Shown here: in pieces, positions 1-8,653 of the stretch
Position numbering within the stretch: the first letter of the stretch is position 1
How the letters are laid out: every line of letters begins with the position of its first letter
Assembly (NCBI RefSeq): GCF_022815605.1
Contig: NZ_JALGRP010000005.1
Span: forward strand, 186,001 to 250,000
Source: Microbacterium sp. VKM Ac-2923
GTDB lineage: Bacteria > Actinomycetota > Actinomycetes > Actinomycetales > Microbacteriaceae
Direction of reading: 5' to 3'
DNA: 64,000 nt
The notes under the pieces: model-generated
Told to the model about the DNA's origin: nothing
The model's database searches: none
Seen by the model: the letters and a program-made list of their open reading frames with translations, nothing else
Position numbers and translations under genes: made by a program

Positions 1-603
1 GCCCGTGCCGGGATCGCGGAAGGCGGCGCCGGTGGCGTGCGAGTACTCACGAGCGACTCCGCGCAGCGACAGGGCGTAGCCGCGGTCGGGGGTGACGTTG
101 ATCTCGACGGCGAGGTCGTCGAGACCCAGCAGTGCGATGGCATCCGTTCCGACGGGCGCATCGATGCCGAGGTCGATCAAGCGCAGGATGCCGGAGTGCT
201 CGCTGCCGAGACCCAGCTCCTTCGCCGAGGCGATCATGCCGTCGGACACGTGCCCGTAGGTCTTGCGCGCGGCGATGGGGAAGGGTCCGGGCAGCACGGA
301 GCCGGGCAGTGTCACCACGACCTTGTCTCCGGCGAAGAAGTTGCCCGCGCCGCAGACGACGCCGCGCACTCCCCCGTTCTCGCTACCGACGTCGACCTGG
401 CACCAGCGGATGGTCTTGCCGTTGGACTGCGGCTCGGGGATGAACTCCTTCACCTCGCCGACGACGATGGGGCCGGACAGCTCGAAGCGGTGCACGTCTT
501 CTTCTTCGAAGCCGACTGAGACCAACGCCTCGAGGACGTCTTCGGGCGTGGCCTTCACAGGTACGTCGACGTACTCGCGCAACCAGGAGAGCGGGACGCG
601 CAT
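1..603 (-). CDS. pheT: Phenylalanine--tRNA ligase beta subunit, 5' part
   Basis: N-terminal ~200 residues of the beta subunit of the alpha2-beta2 PheRS, which charges tRNA-Phe in the cytoplasm; the rest lies beyond the window edge. The protein begins [14 protein letters not shown], the usual PheT start, followed by an OB-fold tRNA-binding (EMAP-like) region at about residues 40-150 and the start of the B3/4 region ([12 protein letters not shown]). The ATG at 603-601 overlaps the pheS stop codon by one base (TGATG), so the two subunits are translationally coupled. No internal stop is seen in the visible part. Confidence 0.95.
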   Translation of the reverse strand, partial: MRVPLSWLREYVDVPVKATPEDVLEALVSVGFEEEDVHRFELSGPIVVGEVKEFIPEPQSNGKTIRWCQVDVGSENGGVRGVVCGAGNFFAGDKVVVTLPGSVLPGPFPIAARKTYGHVSDGMIASAKELGLGSEHSGILRLIDLGIDAPVGTDAIALLGLDDLAVEINVTPDRGYALSLRGVAREYSHATGAAFRDPGTG

Positions 604-1643
604 CAGACCACCATTCCGAACTGCTCGCTGAAGCGCACATCGCCCTCGGCCATGTCGCGCATGTCTTGCACGTCGCTGCGGAACATGAGCGTGCGCTCGA
701 TGCCCATGCCGAAGGCGAAGCCCGAGTACTCCTCGGGGTCGATACCGGCGGCTCGCAGGACGTTGGGGTTCACCATTCCGCAGCCGCCCCACTCGATCCA
801 GCGCGCCCCGCCCTTGAAGGTCGGGTGCCACAGGTCGAGTTCGGCGCTCGGCTCGGTGAAGGGGAAGAAGTTGGCACGGAAGCGCGTCTTGGCCTCGGGT
901 CCGAAGAGCACGCGCGCGGCGTGGTCGAGGGTGCCCTTGAGGTGCGCCATCGTGATGTTCTTGTCGATGACCAGACCCTCGAACTGCGTGAACACCGGCA
1001 GGTGCGTCGCGTCGAACTCGTCGGTGCGGTACACCCGACCCGGGCACAGCACGTAGATGGGCAGGTCGCGCTCGAGCATCGACCGCACCTGCACGGGGCT
1101 CGTGTGGGTGCGGAGCACCAGGTGGCGGGCGACCGGGTCGACGAAGAAGGTGTCCTGCATCTGACGGGCGGGGTGGTCGACGTCGAAGTTCAGCGCGTCG
1201 AAGTTGAACCACTCGTGCTCGAGCTCGGGCCCCTCGGCGATCTCCCACCCCATGCCGACGAAGATGTCCGACACCTGCTCCTGCAGGAGCGAGATCGGAT
1301 GCCGCGCCCCCACGCGCGCGCGCTGCGGCAGCGCCGTCACGTCGATGCGTTCGGCCTCGAGTTGGGCGGCGGTCTCGGCCTGGGCCACCTCGGCCTCGCG
1401 GGTGGCGAGCGCCTGGTTCACCCGCCCGCGGGCCTGGCCGACGAGCTTGCCGACCGCAGCCTTCTGGTCGGGGGCGACGTGGCGCATCTGGGCGTTCAGC
1501 CGCGCGAGGGCGGACTGCTCCCCTGTGTGCGCGGAGCGGGCGGCTTTCAGCTCGGCCGTGGTCGCGGCCGCGGCGATGGCCGCGAGAGCGGCATCGACGG
1601 CGGAGGCGACGGCCTCGGGGGTGATCTCGGGTGCGTCGGACAC
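603..1643 (-). CDS. pheS: Phenylalanine--tRNA ligase alpha subunit
   Basis: Catalytic alpha subunit of cytoplasmic PheRS, 346 residues, normal length. An N-terminal coiled coil covers about residues 1-90. The class II core follows, with motif 2 ([15 protein letters not shown]) and motif 3 ([14 protein letters not shown]) near the C-terminus. I chose the GTG start at 1643 because the product then begins [10 protein letters not shown] and a TAGACT -10 box lies just upstream at 1652-1657. It is followed by pheT with a one-base overlap. No T-box or peptide-type attenuator is evident in the very short leader. Confidence 0.96.
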   Translation of the reverse strand: MSDAPEITPEAVASAVDAALAAIAAAATTAELKAARSAHTGEQSALARLNAQMRHVAPDQKAAVGKLVGQARGRVNQALATREAEVAQAETAAQLEAERIDVTALPQRARVGARHPISLLQEQVSDIFVGMGWEIAEGPELEHEWFNFDALNFDVDHPARQMQDTFFVDPVARHLVLRTHTSPVQVRSMLERDLPIYVLCPGRVYRTDEFDATHLPVFTQFEGLVIDKNITMAHLKGTLDHAARVLFGPEAKTRFRANFFPFTEPSAELDLWHPTFKGGARWIEWGGCGMVNPNVLRAAGIDPEEYSGFAFGMGIERTLMFRSDVQDMRDMAEGDVRFSEQFGMVV

Positions 1644-1651
1644 GAGATGAG

Positions 1652-1657
1652 AGTCTA
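1652..1657 (-). promoter_or_regulatory. pheS -10 element
   Basis: TAGACT on the minus strand lies 8 bases before the pheS GTG, so the transcript is expected to have almost no leader. The upstream side of this box touches the hairpin that ends the glutamate transporter operon. No convincing -35 was found. Confidence 0.5.
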
Positions 1658-1690
1658 CCGACGGGCGGGGACACTCCCCCGCCCGTCGGT
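1657..1690 (-). terminator. Terminator of gluABCD
   Basis: Perfect 14-bp GC-rich stem (1657-1670 with 1677-1690, loop 6 bases) just after the gluD stop and before pheS. There is no long T-run, as is common for actinobacterial terminators. Its distal arm abuts the pheS -10. Confidence 0.65.
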
Positions 1691-1698
1691 GGTCCGAC

Positions 1699-2595
1699 TC
1701 AGATCGCCGACCCGCCGCGCTGGGCGACGATCAGCGAGGTGTCGGTGGCACCCTGCTGGAGCGGCTGCACGGGAGCGGCGACGTCGCCCCGCGGCGAGCG
1801 GCGCAAGCGCTTCTCGACCAGCGTCGCCACGAACGACAGGATCAGGCAGAGCGCGATGTAGATCGCACCGACGATGATCGTGGCCGGGATGATGGGCGAC
1901 CCGACGCTCGGCTGCGCGCCGATGTACTTCGCGTAGAAGAGCAACTCGGGGTAAGTGATGATGAAGCCGAGCGCCGTGTCCTTCAGCGTCACGACGAGCT
2001 GGGCGATGATGACCGGCATCATCGCGCGGATCGCCTGCGGGAGCAGGATCAGACGCATGACTCCGGCCTTGCGCAGGCCGACGGCGTAGCCCGCCTCGGC
2101 CTGTCCGCTCGGCAGCGACTCCACGCCCGCACGGATGACCTCCGCCAGCACCGAGCCGTTGTAGCAGACGAGGGCGATGACGACGGCCCAGTACGGCTCC
2201 ATGCGGATGCCGATCACGGGGAAGCCGTAGTACAGCAGGAACATGAAGACCAGGACGGGGATCGCGCGGAAGACCTCGATGACGGCCGTGAAGGGCCAGC
2301 GCACCCACTTGTGGTTGGAGAGCCGACCGATGGCGAGGACGAAGCCGAGCACCAATGCCCCGACCGCCGCCGCCGCGAAAGCCGCGAGCGTCGCGAGGGT
2401 GGCGTTGAGGATGCTCGTCCACACGTTGGTGTAGGTGAAGGCCGACCACTTCTGGGCGGTGAACTGCCCGGTGTCGGCGAGGCGCCAGACGAAGAAGCCG
2501 ACGATCGCGAGGACGACGACGATCGTCAGCACCCCGAGGATGCGGTTGCGGACGATCGCCTTCGGTCCGGGGACGTCGTACAGGACGCTGCTCAT
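1699..2595 (-). CDS. gluD: Glutamate ABC transporter permease GluD
   Basis: Membrane permease of a PAAT-family amino-acid ABC importer, about 298 residues. An N-terminal tail and first membrane segment (ILGVLTIVVVLAIVGFFVW) precede the BPD_transp_1 core. The EAA loop, which docks the ATPase, reads GQAEAGYAVGLRK. The start is the ATG at 2595, which overlaps the gluC stop (ATGA); an ATG 14 codons upstream lies inside gluC and is less likely. Last gene of gluABCD, followed by a strong hairpin. Substrate assignment to glutamate rests on operon order and similarity to corynebacterial GluABCD. Confidence 0.88.
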   Translation of the reverse strand: MSSVLYDVPGPKAIVRNRILGVLTIVVVLAIVGFFVWRLADTGQFTAQKWSAFTYTNVWTSILNATLATLAAFAAAAVGALVLGFVLAIGRLSNHKWVRWPFTAVIEVFRAIPVLVFMFLLYYGFPVIGIRMEPYWAVVIALVCYNGSVLAEVIRAGVESLPSGQAEAGYAVGLRKAGVMRLILLPQAIRAMMPVIIAQLVVTLKDTALGFIITYPELLFYAKYIGAQPSVGSPIIPATIIVGAIYIALCLILSFVATLVEKRLRRSPRGDVAAPVQPLQQGATDTSLIVAQRGGSAI

Positions 2596-3248
2596 CGGGC
2601 GACCCTCCATCGATTCTCGAGCGTTCGCTGCAGCCACGACAGGAGGAGCACCAGCGCGACGAAGGTGACCATCACCCAGAGGATGACGATGAACGCGTTC
2701 TCTCCGCGCTCACTGAGGTAGTTGCGTACCGATCCGAGGTTCACGATCGAGAACCCGGCGGCGACGGTGGTGTTCTTCAGCAGGGCGATGAACACGCTCA
2801 TCATCGGCGGGATGACGGAGCGGAACGCCTGCGGGAGGATGACGAGCGACATCACCTGGCCGAAGCTGAGGCCGAGAGCTCGTGCGGCCTCCGCCTGACC
2901 GACCGGCACGGTGTTGACACCGGAACGGATCGCCTCGGCGACGTAGGTGGCGGTATAGATGCCCAGGGCGCAGATACCGAGCGTGAGCGACACGTCGCCG
3001 GTGAGCCGCAGCCCGAGCAGGGGCGGCAGCGCGAAGACGAAGGCGAAGAAGACCAGCGTCAACGGGGTGTTCCGGATGGCGCTGACGTAGAACGTGCCGA
3101 CGCCTCGGGCGATGGGCACCGGGGAGACGCGCATCGCGCCGACGATGATGCCGAGGACGAGCGCCAACGCGCCGCCGGCGAAGAAGAGCACGAGCGTGCC
3201 GACGAGCGCTTCGCTCCAGATGTCGAGGTTGTCGGTGATGACACCCAT
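2592..3248 (-). CDS. gluC: Glutamate ABC transporter permease GluC
   Basis: Second membrane permease of the glutamate importer, 218 residues, with about five hydrophobic segments. The EAA motif (GQAEAARALGLSFGQ) lies at about residue 115-130. It is shorter than GluD, as in other PAAT systems where the two permeases form a heterodimer on the GluA ATPase. The ATGA overlap with gluD couples translation. It is separated from gluB by a strong hairpin, which probably sets different expression levels. Confidence 0.88.
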   Translation of the reverse strand: MGVITDNLDIWSEALVGTLVLFFAGGALALVLGIIVGAMRVSPVPIARGVGTFYVSAIRNTPLTLVFFAFVFALPPLLGLRLTGDVSLTLGICALGIYTATYVAEAIRSGVNTVPVGQAEAARALGLSFGQVMSLVILPQAFRSVIPPMMSVFIALLKNTTVAAGFSIVNLGSVRNYLSERGENAFIVILWVMVTFVALVLLLSWLQRTLENRWRVAR

Positions 3249-3275
3249 GCGTGGTCCTTATCTCGGAAGACGGGA

Positions 3276-3307
3276 TTCAGGGGCGGCGCGAATGCGCCGC
3301 CCCTGAA
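3276..3307 (-). terminator. Intra-operon hairpin between gluB and gluC
   Basis: Perfect 14-bp stem (3276-3289 with 3294-3307) with a GAAT loop in the 63-base gap after gluB. Hairpins here in binding-protein operons usually stabilise the upstream mRNA or cause partial termination, so the binding protein is made in excess. That role is inference. Confidence 0.6.
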
Positions 3308-3311
3308 CGGG

Positions 3312-4214
3312 TCACTCGTCGGCGGTGGGCTGCTCGCCCTCGATGCCCGAGGGAGCGAGGTTCTTGTCGAACAGCGCGGTCCACACGTCGCCACCGTCGT
3401 TGAACAGGGTGTTGATGTGGTCCTTCAGCACGGTGTCGCCCTTGGGGAGGCCGACGCCGTAGCGCTCCTCGCTGAAGGTGTCGCCGGCGATCTTGAAGGC
3501 ATCGGGCTCCTGCGCGACGTACCCGGCGAGGATGGCCTGGTCAGTGGTCACGGCGTCGACCGATCCCGCGCGCAGCTGCTCGAGGCACTGCGTGTAGGTG
3601 TCGTACTCCACGGTGTCGCCGGGGCTGTACTCGTCGCGGATGCGCTGCAGCGGGGTCGAACCGGTCACCGAGCACACGATCTTGCCCGCGAGGTCGTCGG
3701 GGCCGTTGATGTCTTCGTTGTCGGCGGCGACCAGCAGGCCCTGCCCGGTGATCAGGTAAGGACCGGCGAAGTCGATCTGCGCCTTGCGCTTGTCGGTGAT
3801 GGAGTAGGTGCCGACGTAGTAATCGACGTTGCCGTTCACCAGCTCCTGCTCGCGGTTGGCCGAGGGGATCGTCTTGTACTCGATCTGGTCGGCGTCGAAT
3901 CCGAGCGATGCCGCGATCCACTGCGCGATCTCGACATCGAAGCCGCCGCGCTCGTTGGTGACCGGGTCCTTGAAGCCGAGGCCGGGCTGGTCTTCCTTGA
4001 CGCCGACGACGACCTTGTCGGCCGCGACCATGCGCTCGTAGGTGGGGCTGCCGTCGAGCGAGACGTCGGAGGCCACCTCCCACAGCTGCGTGGTGTCTGC
4101 TCCGTCGCCTTCGGCACCGGGAGCTGCGCCGGGGGTGCCGCTGTTGCAGGCCGTCAGGGCCAGCAGGCCGGCGGCGACGATGCCCGCGCCGGCGAGAAAA
4201 CGTGTCTTACGCAT
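3312..4214 (-). CDS. gluB: Glutamate-binding lipoprotein GluB
   Basis: Extracellular solute-binding lipoprotein of the glutamate importer, 300 residues. A signal peptide is followed by a lipobox (LTAC, Cys at about residue 23). A SBP_bac_3 domain then follows (VVGVKEDQPGLGFKD through QLRAGSVDAVTTDQAILAGY), typical of polar amino-acid receptors. It sits between the ATPase gene and the two permease genes in the order gluA-gluB-gluC-gluD. Confidence 0.9.
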   Translation of the reverse strand: MRKTRFLAGAGIVAAGLLALTACNSGTPGAAPGAEGDGADTTQLWEVASDVSLDGSPTYERMVAADKVVVGVKEDQPGLGFKDPVTNERGGFDVEIAQWIAASLGFDADQIEYKTIPSANREQELVNGNVDYYVGTYSITDKRKAQIDFAGPYLITGQGLLVAADNEDINGPDDLAGKIVCSVTGSTPLQRIRDEYSPGDTVEYDTYTQCLEQLRAGSVDAVTTDQAILAGYVAQEPDAFKIAGDTFSEERYGVGLPKGDTVLKDHINTLFNDGGDVWTALFDKNLAPSGIEGEQPTADE

Positions 4215-4350
4215 GTGATGTCTCCTTAGTTACGTGTGCTGTGCGGATGAATGGGTCGGGGGGAACGGCACGACGGACACCCCGGGAAGGGTGCGGATGC
4301 TCGCGCCTCGGCGAAGAACCTCCTCGTTCGTCGCCGTCATCAGGGAACCG

Positions 4351-5127
<777 letters not shown>

Positions 5128-5133
5128 GCCCCA

Positions 5134-5139
5134 ACCCTA
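5134..5139 (-). promoter_or_regulatory. gluA leaderless promoter (-10)
   Basis: TAGGGT on the minus strand, exactly six bases before the gluA ATG. With the usual 6-7 base distance from -10 to transcription start, the mRNA would begin at the start codon. Confidence 0.55.
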
Positions 5140-5202
5140 TGAGGGCGACGCGCCCCCGACCACCTTCCGGCGCGCGCCTTAACCGTTCTGTAACAGCCGC
5201 CC

Positions 5203-6000
5203 TCAACGCGCGCGCTGGGCGAATGCCGTCTCGTACAGGCACACACTCGCCGCCGTGGCGAGGTTGAGCGACTCGGCGCGGCCATAGATCGGCAGTCGCA
5301 ACGCGAGGTCGGCGCGAGCGAGGGCCTCGTCGTCGAGACCCCGGGCCTCGTTGCCGAACAACCACGCGGTCGGCTCGGCAAGCACGGCACGGGATGCCAG
5401 GAAATCGTCGCCCTCGACGTCGGCGGCGACCACGCGCAGCCCGGCCTCGTGCACGCGCTCCACCACGTCGGCGAGCTCAAGATCGACCGCGACCGGCAGG
5501 TGGAACAGCGACCCGGTGGTCGAGCGCACGACCTTCGGGTTGTACGGGTCGACGGTGCGGCCGGTGAGGATGACGGCATCCGCCCCCGCCGCGTCCGCAG
5601 CGCGGATGATCGTGCCGAGGTTGCCCGGGTCGCGGACCTCCTCGCAGATCGCGATGAGTCGGGGACCGGCCGCAAGCACGTCCTTCAAAGCCGTCGGCGA
5701 CTGCCGGGCCACCGCGACGATGCCCTGCGGGGTGACGGTGTCGGCCATGGCATCCAGCACCGCTTCCGTCGTGTATTGGAGGTCGACGCCGGCCTGTTCC
5801 GCCGCTTCGCGCACATCGGAGTGCTTGTCCATCGCCGTGGGGGTGGCGTAGACCTCGAGGACGGTCTCGGGCGCCCACGCGAGCGCTTCTCGCGCAGCCT
5901 GGGGGCCCTCGAGCAGGAACAGTCCGGTCTCCTGACGGGCCGCACGCTTGCTCAGTTTGGCCACGGCGCGTACTCGCGGCGAGCGAGGGTTCTCCAGCAC
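5203..6000 (-). CDS. TrmH/SpoU family RNA 2'-O-methyltransferase
   Basis: SPOUT-class methyltransferase of about 265 residues, expected to methylate a ribose 2'-OH in rRNA (or tRNA) with SAM. An N-terminal substrate-binding domain is followed by the three SpoU motifs: NLGTIIRAAD, LFGNEARGL and LPIYGRAESLNLATA, which form the knotted SAM site. I prefer the GTG at 6000 (product MLENPRSPRVRAVAKL) over an ATG nine codons upstream, because a TACACT -10 sits exactly six bases before that GTG. It follows the rplT terminator, matching the usual actinobacterial position after infC-rpmI-rplT. The exact target base cannot be read from sequence. Confidence 0.88.
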   Translation of the reverse strand: MLENPRSPRVRAVAKLSKRAARQETGLFLLEGPQAAREALAWAPETVLEVYATPTAMDKHSDVREAAEQAGVDLQYTTEAVLDAMADTVTPQGIVAVARQSPTALKDVLAAGPRLIAICEEVRDPGNLGTIIRAADAAGADAVILTGRTVDPYNPKVVRSTTGSLFHLPVAVDLELADVVERVHEAGLRVVAADVEGDDFLASRAVLAEPTAWLFGNEARGLDDEALARADLALRLPIYGRAESLNLATAASVCLYETAFAQRAR

Positions 6001-6006
6001 GCCCTC

Positions 6007-6012
6007 AGTGTA
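6007..6012 (-). promoter_or_regulatory. -10 element of the TrmH-family gene
   Basis: TACACT on the minus strand, six bases before the preferred GTG start at 6000. It falls inside the longer reading frame that would start at 6027, which argues for the shorter protein and a leaderless mRNA. Confidence 0.5.
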
Positions 6013-6056
6013 TGACTCCCCCGGCATGCGGCCACGGATGCCGCGCGGGAACAGCA

Positions 6057-6088
6057 GAACGGGCGCCCTCCGTAGAGGACGCCCGTTC
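6057..6088 (-). terminator. Terminator of infC-rpmI-rplT
   Basis: A 14-bp stem with one mismatch (6057-6070 with 6075-6088, loop CGTA) directly after the rplT stop and before the promoter of the methyltransferase gene. Confidence 0.75.
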
Positions 6089-6102
6089 GCAGGAAGCGCG
6101 AC

Positions 6103-6486
6103 TTACGCGGACTTCGGAGCGTTGACGTCGCTGGGCAGGGCCGCCTTGGCGGTCTGCACGAGCGAGGCGAACACGGTCGGCTCGTTCACCGCGAGCTCGG
6201 CGAGCATGCGGCGGTCGACCTGCACACCCGCGAGGCCGAGGCCCTGGATGAAGCGGTTGTACGTGAGACCGTTCTGACGGGACGCCGCGTTGATGCGCTG
6301 GATCCACAGGCGACGGAAGTCGCCCTTGCGCTTGCGACGGTCACGGTACGCGTAGACCAGGGAGTGGGTGACCTGCTCCTTGGCCTTGCGGTACAGGCGC
6401 GAACGCTGACCGCGGTAACCGGACGCGCGCTCGAGGATGACGCGACGCTTCTTGTGGGCGTTTACTGCCCGCTTGACTCTAGCCAT
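6103..6486 (-). CDS. rplT: 50S ribosomal protein L20
   Basis: Ribosomal protein L20, 127 residues, needed for early 50S assembly on 23S rRNA. It shows the typical basic N-terminus ([19 protein letters not shown]) and the conserved [18 protein letters not shown] segment. Third gene of infC-rpmI-rplT, 29 bases after rpmI. In other bacteria L20 represses this operon; no L20-binding mimic could be identified here with confidence. Confidence 0.98.
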   Translation of the reverse strand: MARVKRAVNAHKKRRVILERASGYRGQRSRLYRKAKEQVTHSLVYAYRDRRKRKGDFRRLWIQRINAASRQNGLTYNRFIQGLGLAGVQVDRRMLAELAVNEPTVFASLVQTAKAALPSDVNAPKSA

Positions 6487-6515
6487 TTCTGTTTCTTCCT
6501 AACGTGCGTCGGCGC

Positions 6516-6710
6516 TCAGAGACCGAGGAGCTTCTTGGCGACCTTCGAGTCACCCTTGGCCAGGACCTGCTCCTGGTTCAGGCGGCGCGTGCGCTTGGAG
6601 GACTTGCCTTCAAGGTTGTGGCGCATGCCGGCCTGCTGCTTCATGAGCTTGCCGCTACCGGTGAGCTTGAAGCGCTTCTTGGCGCCCGAGTGGGTCTTCT
6701 GCTTCGGCAT
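6516..6710 (-). CDS. rpmI: 50S ribosomal protein L35
   Basis: Ribosomal protein L35, 64 residues, small and basic with the family start [20 protein letters not shown]. Middle gene of the infC-rpmI-rplT operon, 47 bases after infC, with an AAGGA-type ribosome binding site (AAGGAAG) upstream of the ATG. Confidence 0.98.
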   Translation of the reverse strand: MPKQKTHSGAKKRFKLTGSGKLMKQQAGMRHNLEGKSSKRTRRLNQEQVLAKGDSKVAKKLLGL

Positions 6711-6757
6711 CTGTCTTCCTTCGTTGGGGTTCCCGGCGGAGCGGGAGTCGGGGAGCT

Positions 6758-7384
6758 TTACTCGGCGGACGCCGGGGAAGCTTCGTCTGTGGGTGCCGAG
6801 TCGCCCCGAGCGGCGCTCCGCGCTGCTTCACGGTTCGCCGTGCGCTGAGCGTTCTGCTCGGTCTTGACCTCGGACTTGTTCTTGTGGGGTGCGACCACCA
6901 TCACCATGTTGCGGCCGTCGATCGTGGGGTTCGACTCGACGGTGCCGAACTCGGCGACGTCTTCGGCGAACTTGCGGAGCAGGCGCACACCCTGCTCGGG
7001 ACGCGACTGCTCGCGACCGCGGAACAGGATCATGGCCTTCACCTTGTCGCCCGCCTGCAGGAAGCCCTCGGCGCGCTTGAGCTTGGTGATGTAGTCGTGG
7101 GCCTCGATCTTCAGACGGAACCGGACCTCTTTGAGGACGGTGTTCGCCTGGTTACGACGCGTCTCCTTGGCCTTCTGGGCGGCCTCGTACTTGAACTTGC
7201 CGTAATCCATGATCTTGACCACGGGCGGCTTCGAGCTCGGCGCGACCTCGACCAAGTCGAGGTCCGCTTCCTGAGCCAGGCGCAGCGCAGCTTCGATGCG
7301 GACGATGCCGACCTGCTCGCCGTTGGGTCCGACGAGACGGACCTCCGGAACTCGGATGCGCTCGTTGGTGCGGGGATCGCTAAT
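6758..7384 (-). CDS. infC: Translation initiation factor IF-3 (ATT start)
   Basis: IF-3 binds the 30S subunit and proofreads start-codon and initiator-tRNA pairing. From an ATT start at 7384 the protein is 208 residues and begins [15 protein letters not shown], the full conserved N-terminus. The first in-frame ATG (7255) would remove 43 conserved residues, including part of the N-terminal domain. A GAGGAG ribosome binding site lies six bases before the ATT. The linker is KAKETRRNQ and the C-domain ends in [12 protein letters not shown]. An ATT start is the classical infC autoregulation device: IF-3 represses initiation at its own non-canonical codon (known for E. coli; inferred here). A C-terminal Ala/Ser-rich tail extends past the core. 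Confidence 0.9.
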   Translation of the reverse strand: MSDPRTNERIRVPEVRLVGPNGEQVGIVRIEAALRLAQEADLDLVEVAPSSKPPVVKIMDYGKFKYEAAQKAKETRRNQANTVLKEVRFRLKIEAHDYITKLKRAEGFLQAGDKVKAMILFRGREQSRPEQGVRLLRKFAEDVAEFGTVESNPTIDGRNMVMVVAPHKNKSEVKTEQNAQRTANREAARSAARGDSAPTDEASPASAE

Positions 7385-7390
7385 GCGGAA

Positions 7391-7396
7391 CTCCTC
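7391..7396 (-). promoter_or_regulatory. Shine-Dalgarno that defines the infC ATT start
   Basis: GAGGAG on the minus strand with a six-base spacer (TTCCGC) to the ATT at 7384-7382. No comparable site precedes the internal ATG at 7255. Confidence 0.8.
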
Positions 7397-7603
7397 TTGT
7401 CTGCGGATGACGGCCGCCGCGATCCGAACGAATCGCGGGCGAAGAGGAGAAACACGCCACCCGGCACGGTGCTGTCAGCACCGGCTTCTGCACCCAGGCG
7501 ACCCCGTGCGAGACGGAGCGGAGTGCGGGAACCCGGTAGCCTGGAGCGGCAAGCGCGGGTGGGATGTGATCCTCTTTCGTGCGGAGTGAAACACTCCGAA
7601 GCC
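7397..7603 (-). promoter_or_regulatory. Long 5' leader of the infC operon
   Basis: About 220 untranslated bases between the predicted start near 7603 and infC. A perfect 7-bp hairpin with an AAA/TTT loop lies at 7582-7598, practically at the 5' end, and a 7-bp hairpin at 7467-7483 (loop GTC). Leaders of infC-rpmI-rplT operons often bind L20 or respond to IF-3. This leader does not match one I can name, so its role is open. Confidence 0.4.
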
Positions 7604-7608
7604 CGCCA

Positions 7609-7615
7609 TAGTCTA
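7609..7615. promoter_or_regulatory. Shared symmetrical -10 of divergent infC and DUF1844 promoters
   Basis: The heptamer TAGTCTA reads TAGTCT (7609-7614) on the plus strand and TAGACT (7615-7610) on the minus strand; both fit TANNNT. The plus-strand box lies nine bases before the DUF1844 ATG, and the minus-strand box gives the long infC leader. No good -35 was found on either side. Confidence 0.5.
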
Positions 7616-7623
7616 GCAGAGAG

Positions 7624-8055
7624 ATGCACGTGGACACGATCCCCTCCGACCAGCCCACCGACGACACCTCCGCGCACCGCCACGGAGGCGAAGACGAACG
7701 TCTCGCGCGCTGGGAAGAACAGGAGCGCGCGGCCTCCTCCGCCACCCGTGACATCGCCGACGTCCCCGCCGTCGAAGTCATCACGACGGCCGCCGTGCAC
7801 CTCATGAGCGCGGCAGCCGTCAAGACCGGTCTGGCCGACGATCCCGCCCACCAGCTCGACCTGGACGAAGCGCGCAAGCTCATCAACTCACTCGCCGGAC
7901 TCATCACCGCCGGCGCCCCCGAGATCAGCGACATGCACGCGCGGTCACTTCGCGACGGCCTGCGGTCCCTGCAGCTGGCCTTCCGCGAGGCGTCGACCAT
8001 CCAGGATCCGATCGGTAAGGGGCCCGGGGAGAAGTGGACGGGGCCCGTCACGTAG
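7624..8055 (+). CDS. DUF1844 domain protein
   Basis: Small acidic cytoplasmic protein, 143 residues, function unknown. A charged, probably disordered N-terminus (about 1-45) precedes the DUF1844 core ([19 protein letters not shown] through [13 protein letters not shown]). This family commonly sits next to infC in actinobacteria, and here it is divergent from it. The ATG at 7624 is used; a GTG two codons later (7630) has a better-spaced AGAGAG and is possible. The -10 at 7609-7614 predicts a very short or absent leader. Confidence 0.85.
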   Translation: MHVDTIPSDQPTDDTSAHRHGGEDERLARWEEQERAASSATRDIADVPAVEVITTAAVHLMSAAAVKTGLADDPAHQLDLDEARKLINSLAGLITAGAPEISDMHARSLRDGLRSLQLAFREASTIQDPIGKGPGEKWTGPVT

Positions 8056-8085
8056 GTCGTTCGTTCCGGGGTGGTCCCGGTCTAC

Positions 8086-8151
8086 GGAATGGCCCCTCCC
8101 CGGGGCAAGAGCAGGGCCCCTACCCCGATTGCCCCGGGGAAGGGCCATTCC
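8086..8151. repeat. Large palindrome (23-bp arms)
   Basis: Arms 8086-8108 and 8129-8151 are inverted copies with one mismatch, separated by 20 bases. It lies 30 bases after the DUF1844 stop and could terminate that transcript, but it is much longer than a normal terminator and has no T-run. Parts of the right arm recur at 8455-8480. Confidence 0.7.
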
Positions 8152-8174
8152 TCCGCCCTCTCCCGCCGCGGGCC

Positions 8175-8460
8175 AACTCCTCTGTGACACCCGCAGGGGT
8201 ATGAGGGGCATCACTGCGCCCTGTGCCGCAGGCCGACTCCCCGTGACGCCCGTAGGGGTAGGAGGGGCGTCACTGCGCCGTTGCCGCGGGCCGACTCCCC
8301 CGTGACACCCGCAGGGGTATGAGAGGCATCACTGCGCCCTGTGCCGCAGGCCGACTCCCCCGTGACACCCGCAGGGGTATGAGAGGCATCACTGCGCCCT
8401 GTGCCGCAGGCCGACTGCCCCGTGACACCCGGAGGCGTATGAGACGTCGCGCCACCCCGA
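8175..8460. repeat. Tandem array of ~60-bp repeats
   Basis: Five copies of a 59-60 bp unit, anchored by GTGACACCCGCAGGGGTATG-like cores at 8184, 8243, 8302, 8362 and 8422. The third and fourth copies are nearly identical and the outer ones have drifted. A ~57-bp direct repeat flanks the array (8123-8180 and 8455-8511). There are no variable spacers, so it is not CRISPR. Period changes of 59 and 60 break any reading frame. The interval 8056-8653 contains no gene I can support. Confidence 0.85.
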
Positions 8461-8653
8461 TTGCCCCGGGGAGGGAGCGTTCCTCCGCCCTCCCCCACCG
8501 CGGGCCGACTCCCCCGTGACCGGACGTCGACGTGCTCGAGAACAGGGGATGCCACCAGAACGGGATGCACCGGTAGCCCCGCCTCCTGTTCTCGAACGAC
8601 CGCCTGTTGCGGCGTGACCGCAGGTGCCGCTTCTGCGCAGCGCAGGGACGAGA

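Noticed and set aside
7111..7851. Minus-strand frames upstream of infC
   Set aside because: They run through the infC leader and antisense to DUF1844; no domain is recognisable.
8175..8460. Possible CRISPR array
   Set aside because: Whole 60-bp units are repeated without short repeats and unique spacers, and no cas genes are near.
8211..8570. Minus-strand reading frame with 20-residue repeats across the tandem array
   Set aside because: The repeats come from the 60-bp DNA units; the units of 59 bases break the frame, no ribosome binding site is present, and composition is unlike the neighbouring proteins.
8537..8594. Inverted repeat CGAGAACAGG...CCTGTTCTCG as sseB-like terminator
   Set aside because: Ten-base arms with a 38-base loop; too open to call a terminator, and too little evidence for an operator.
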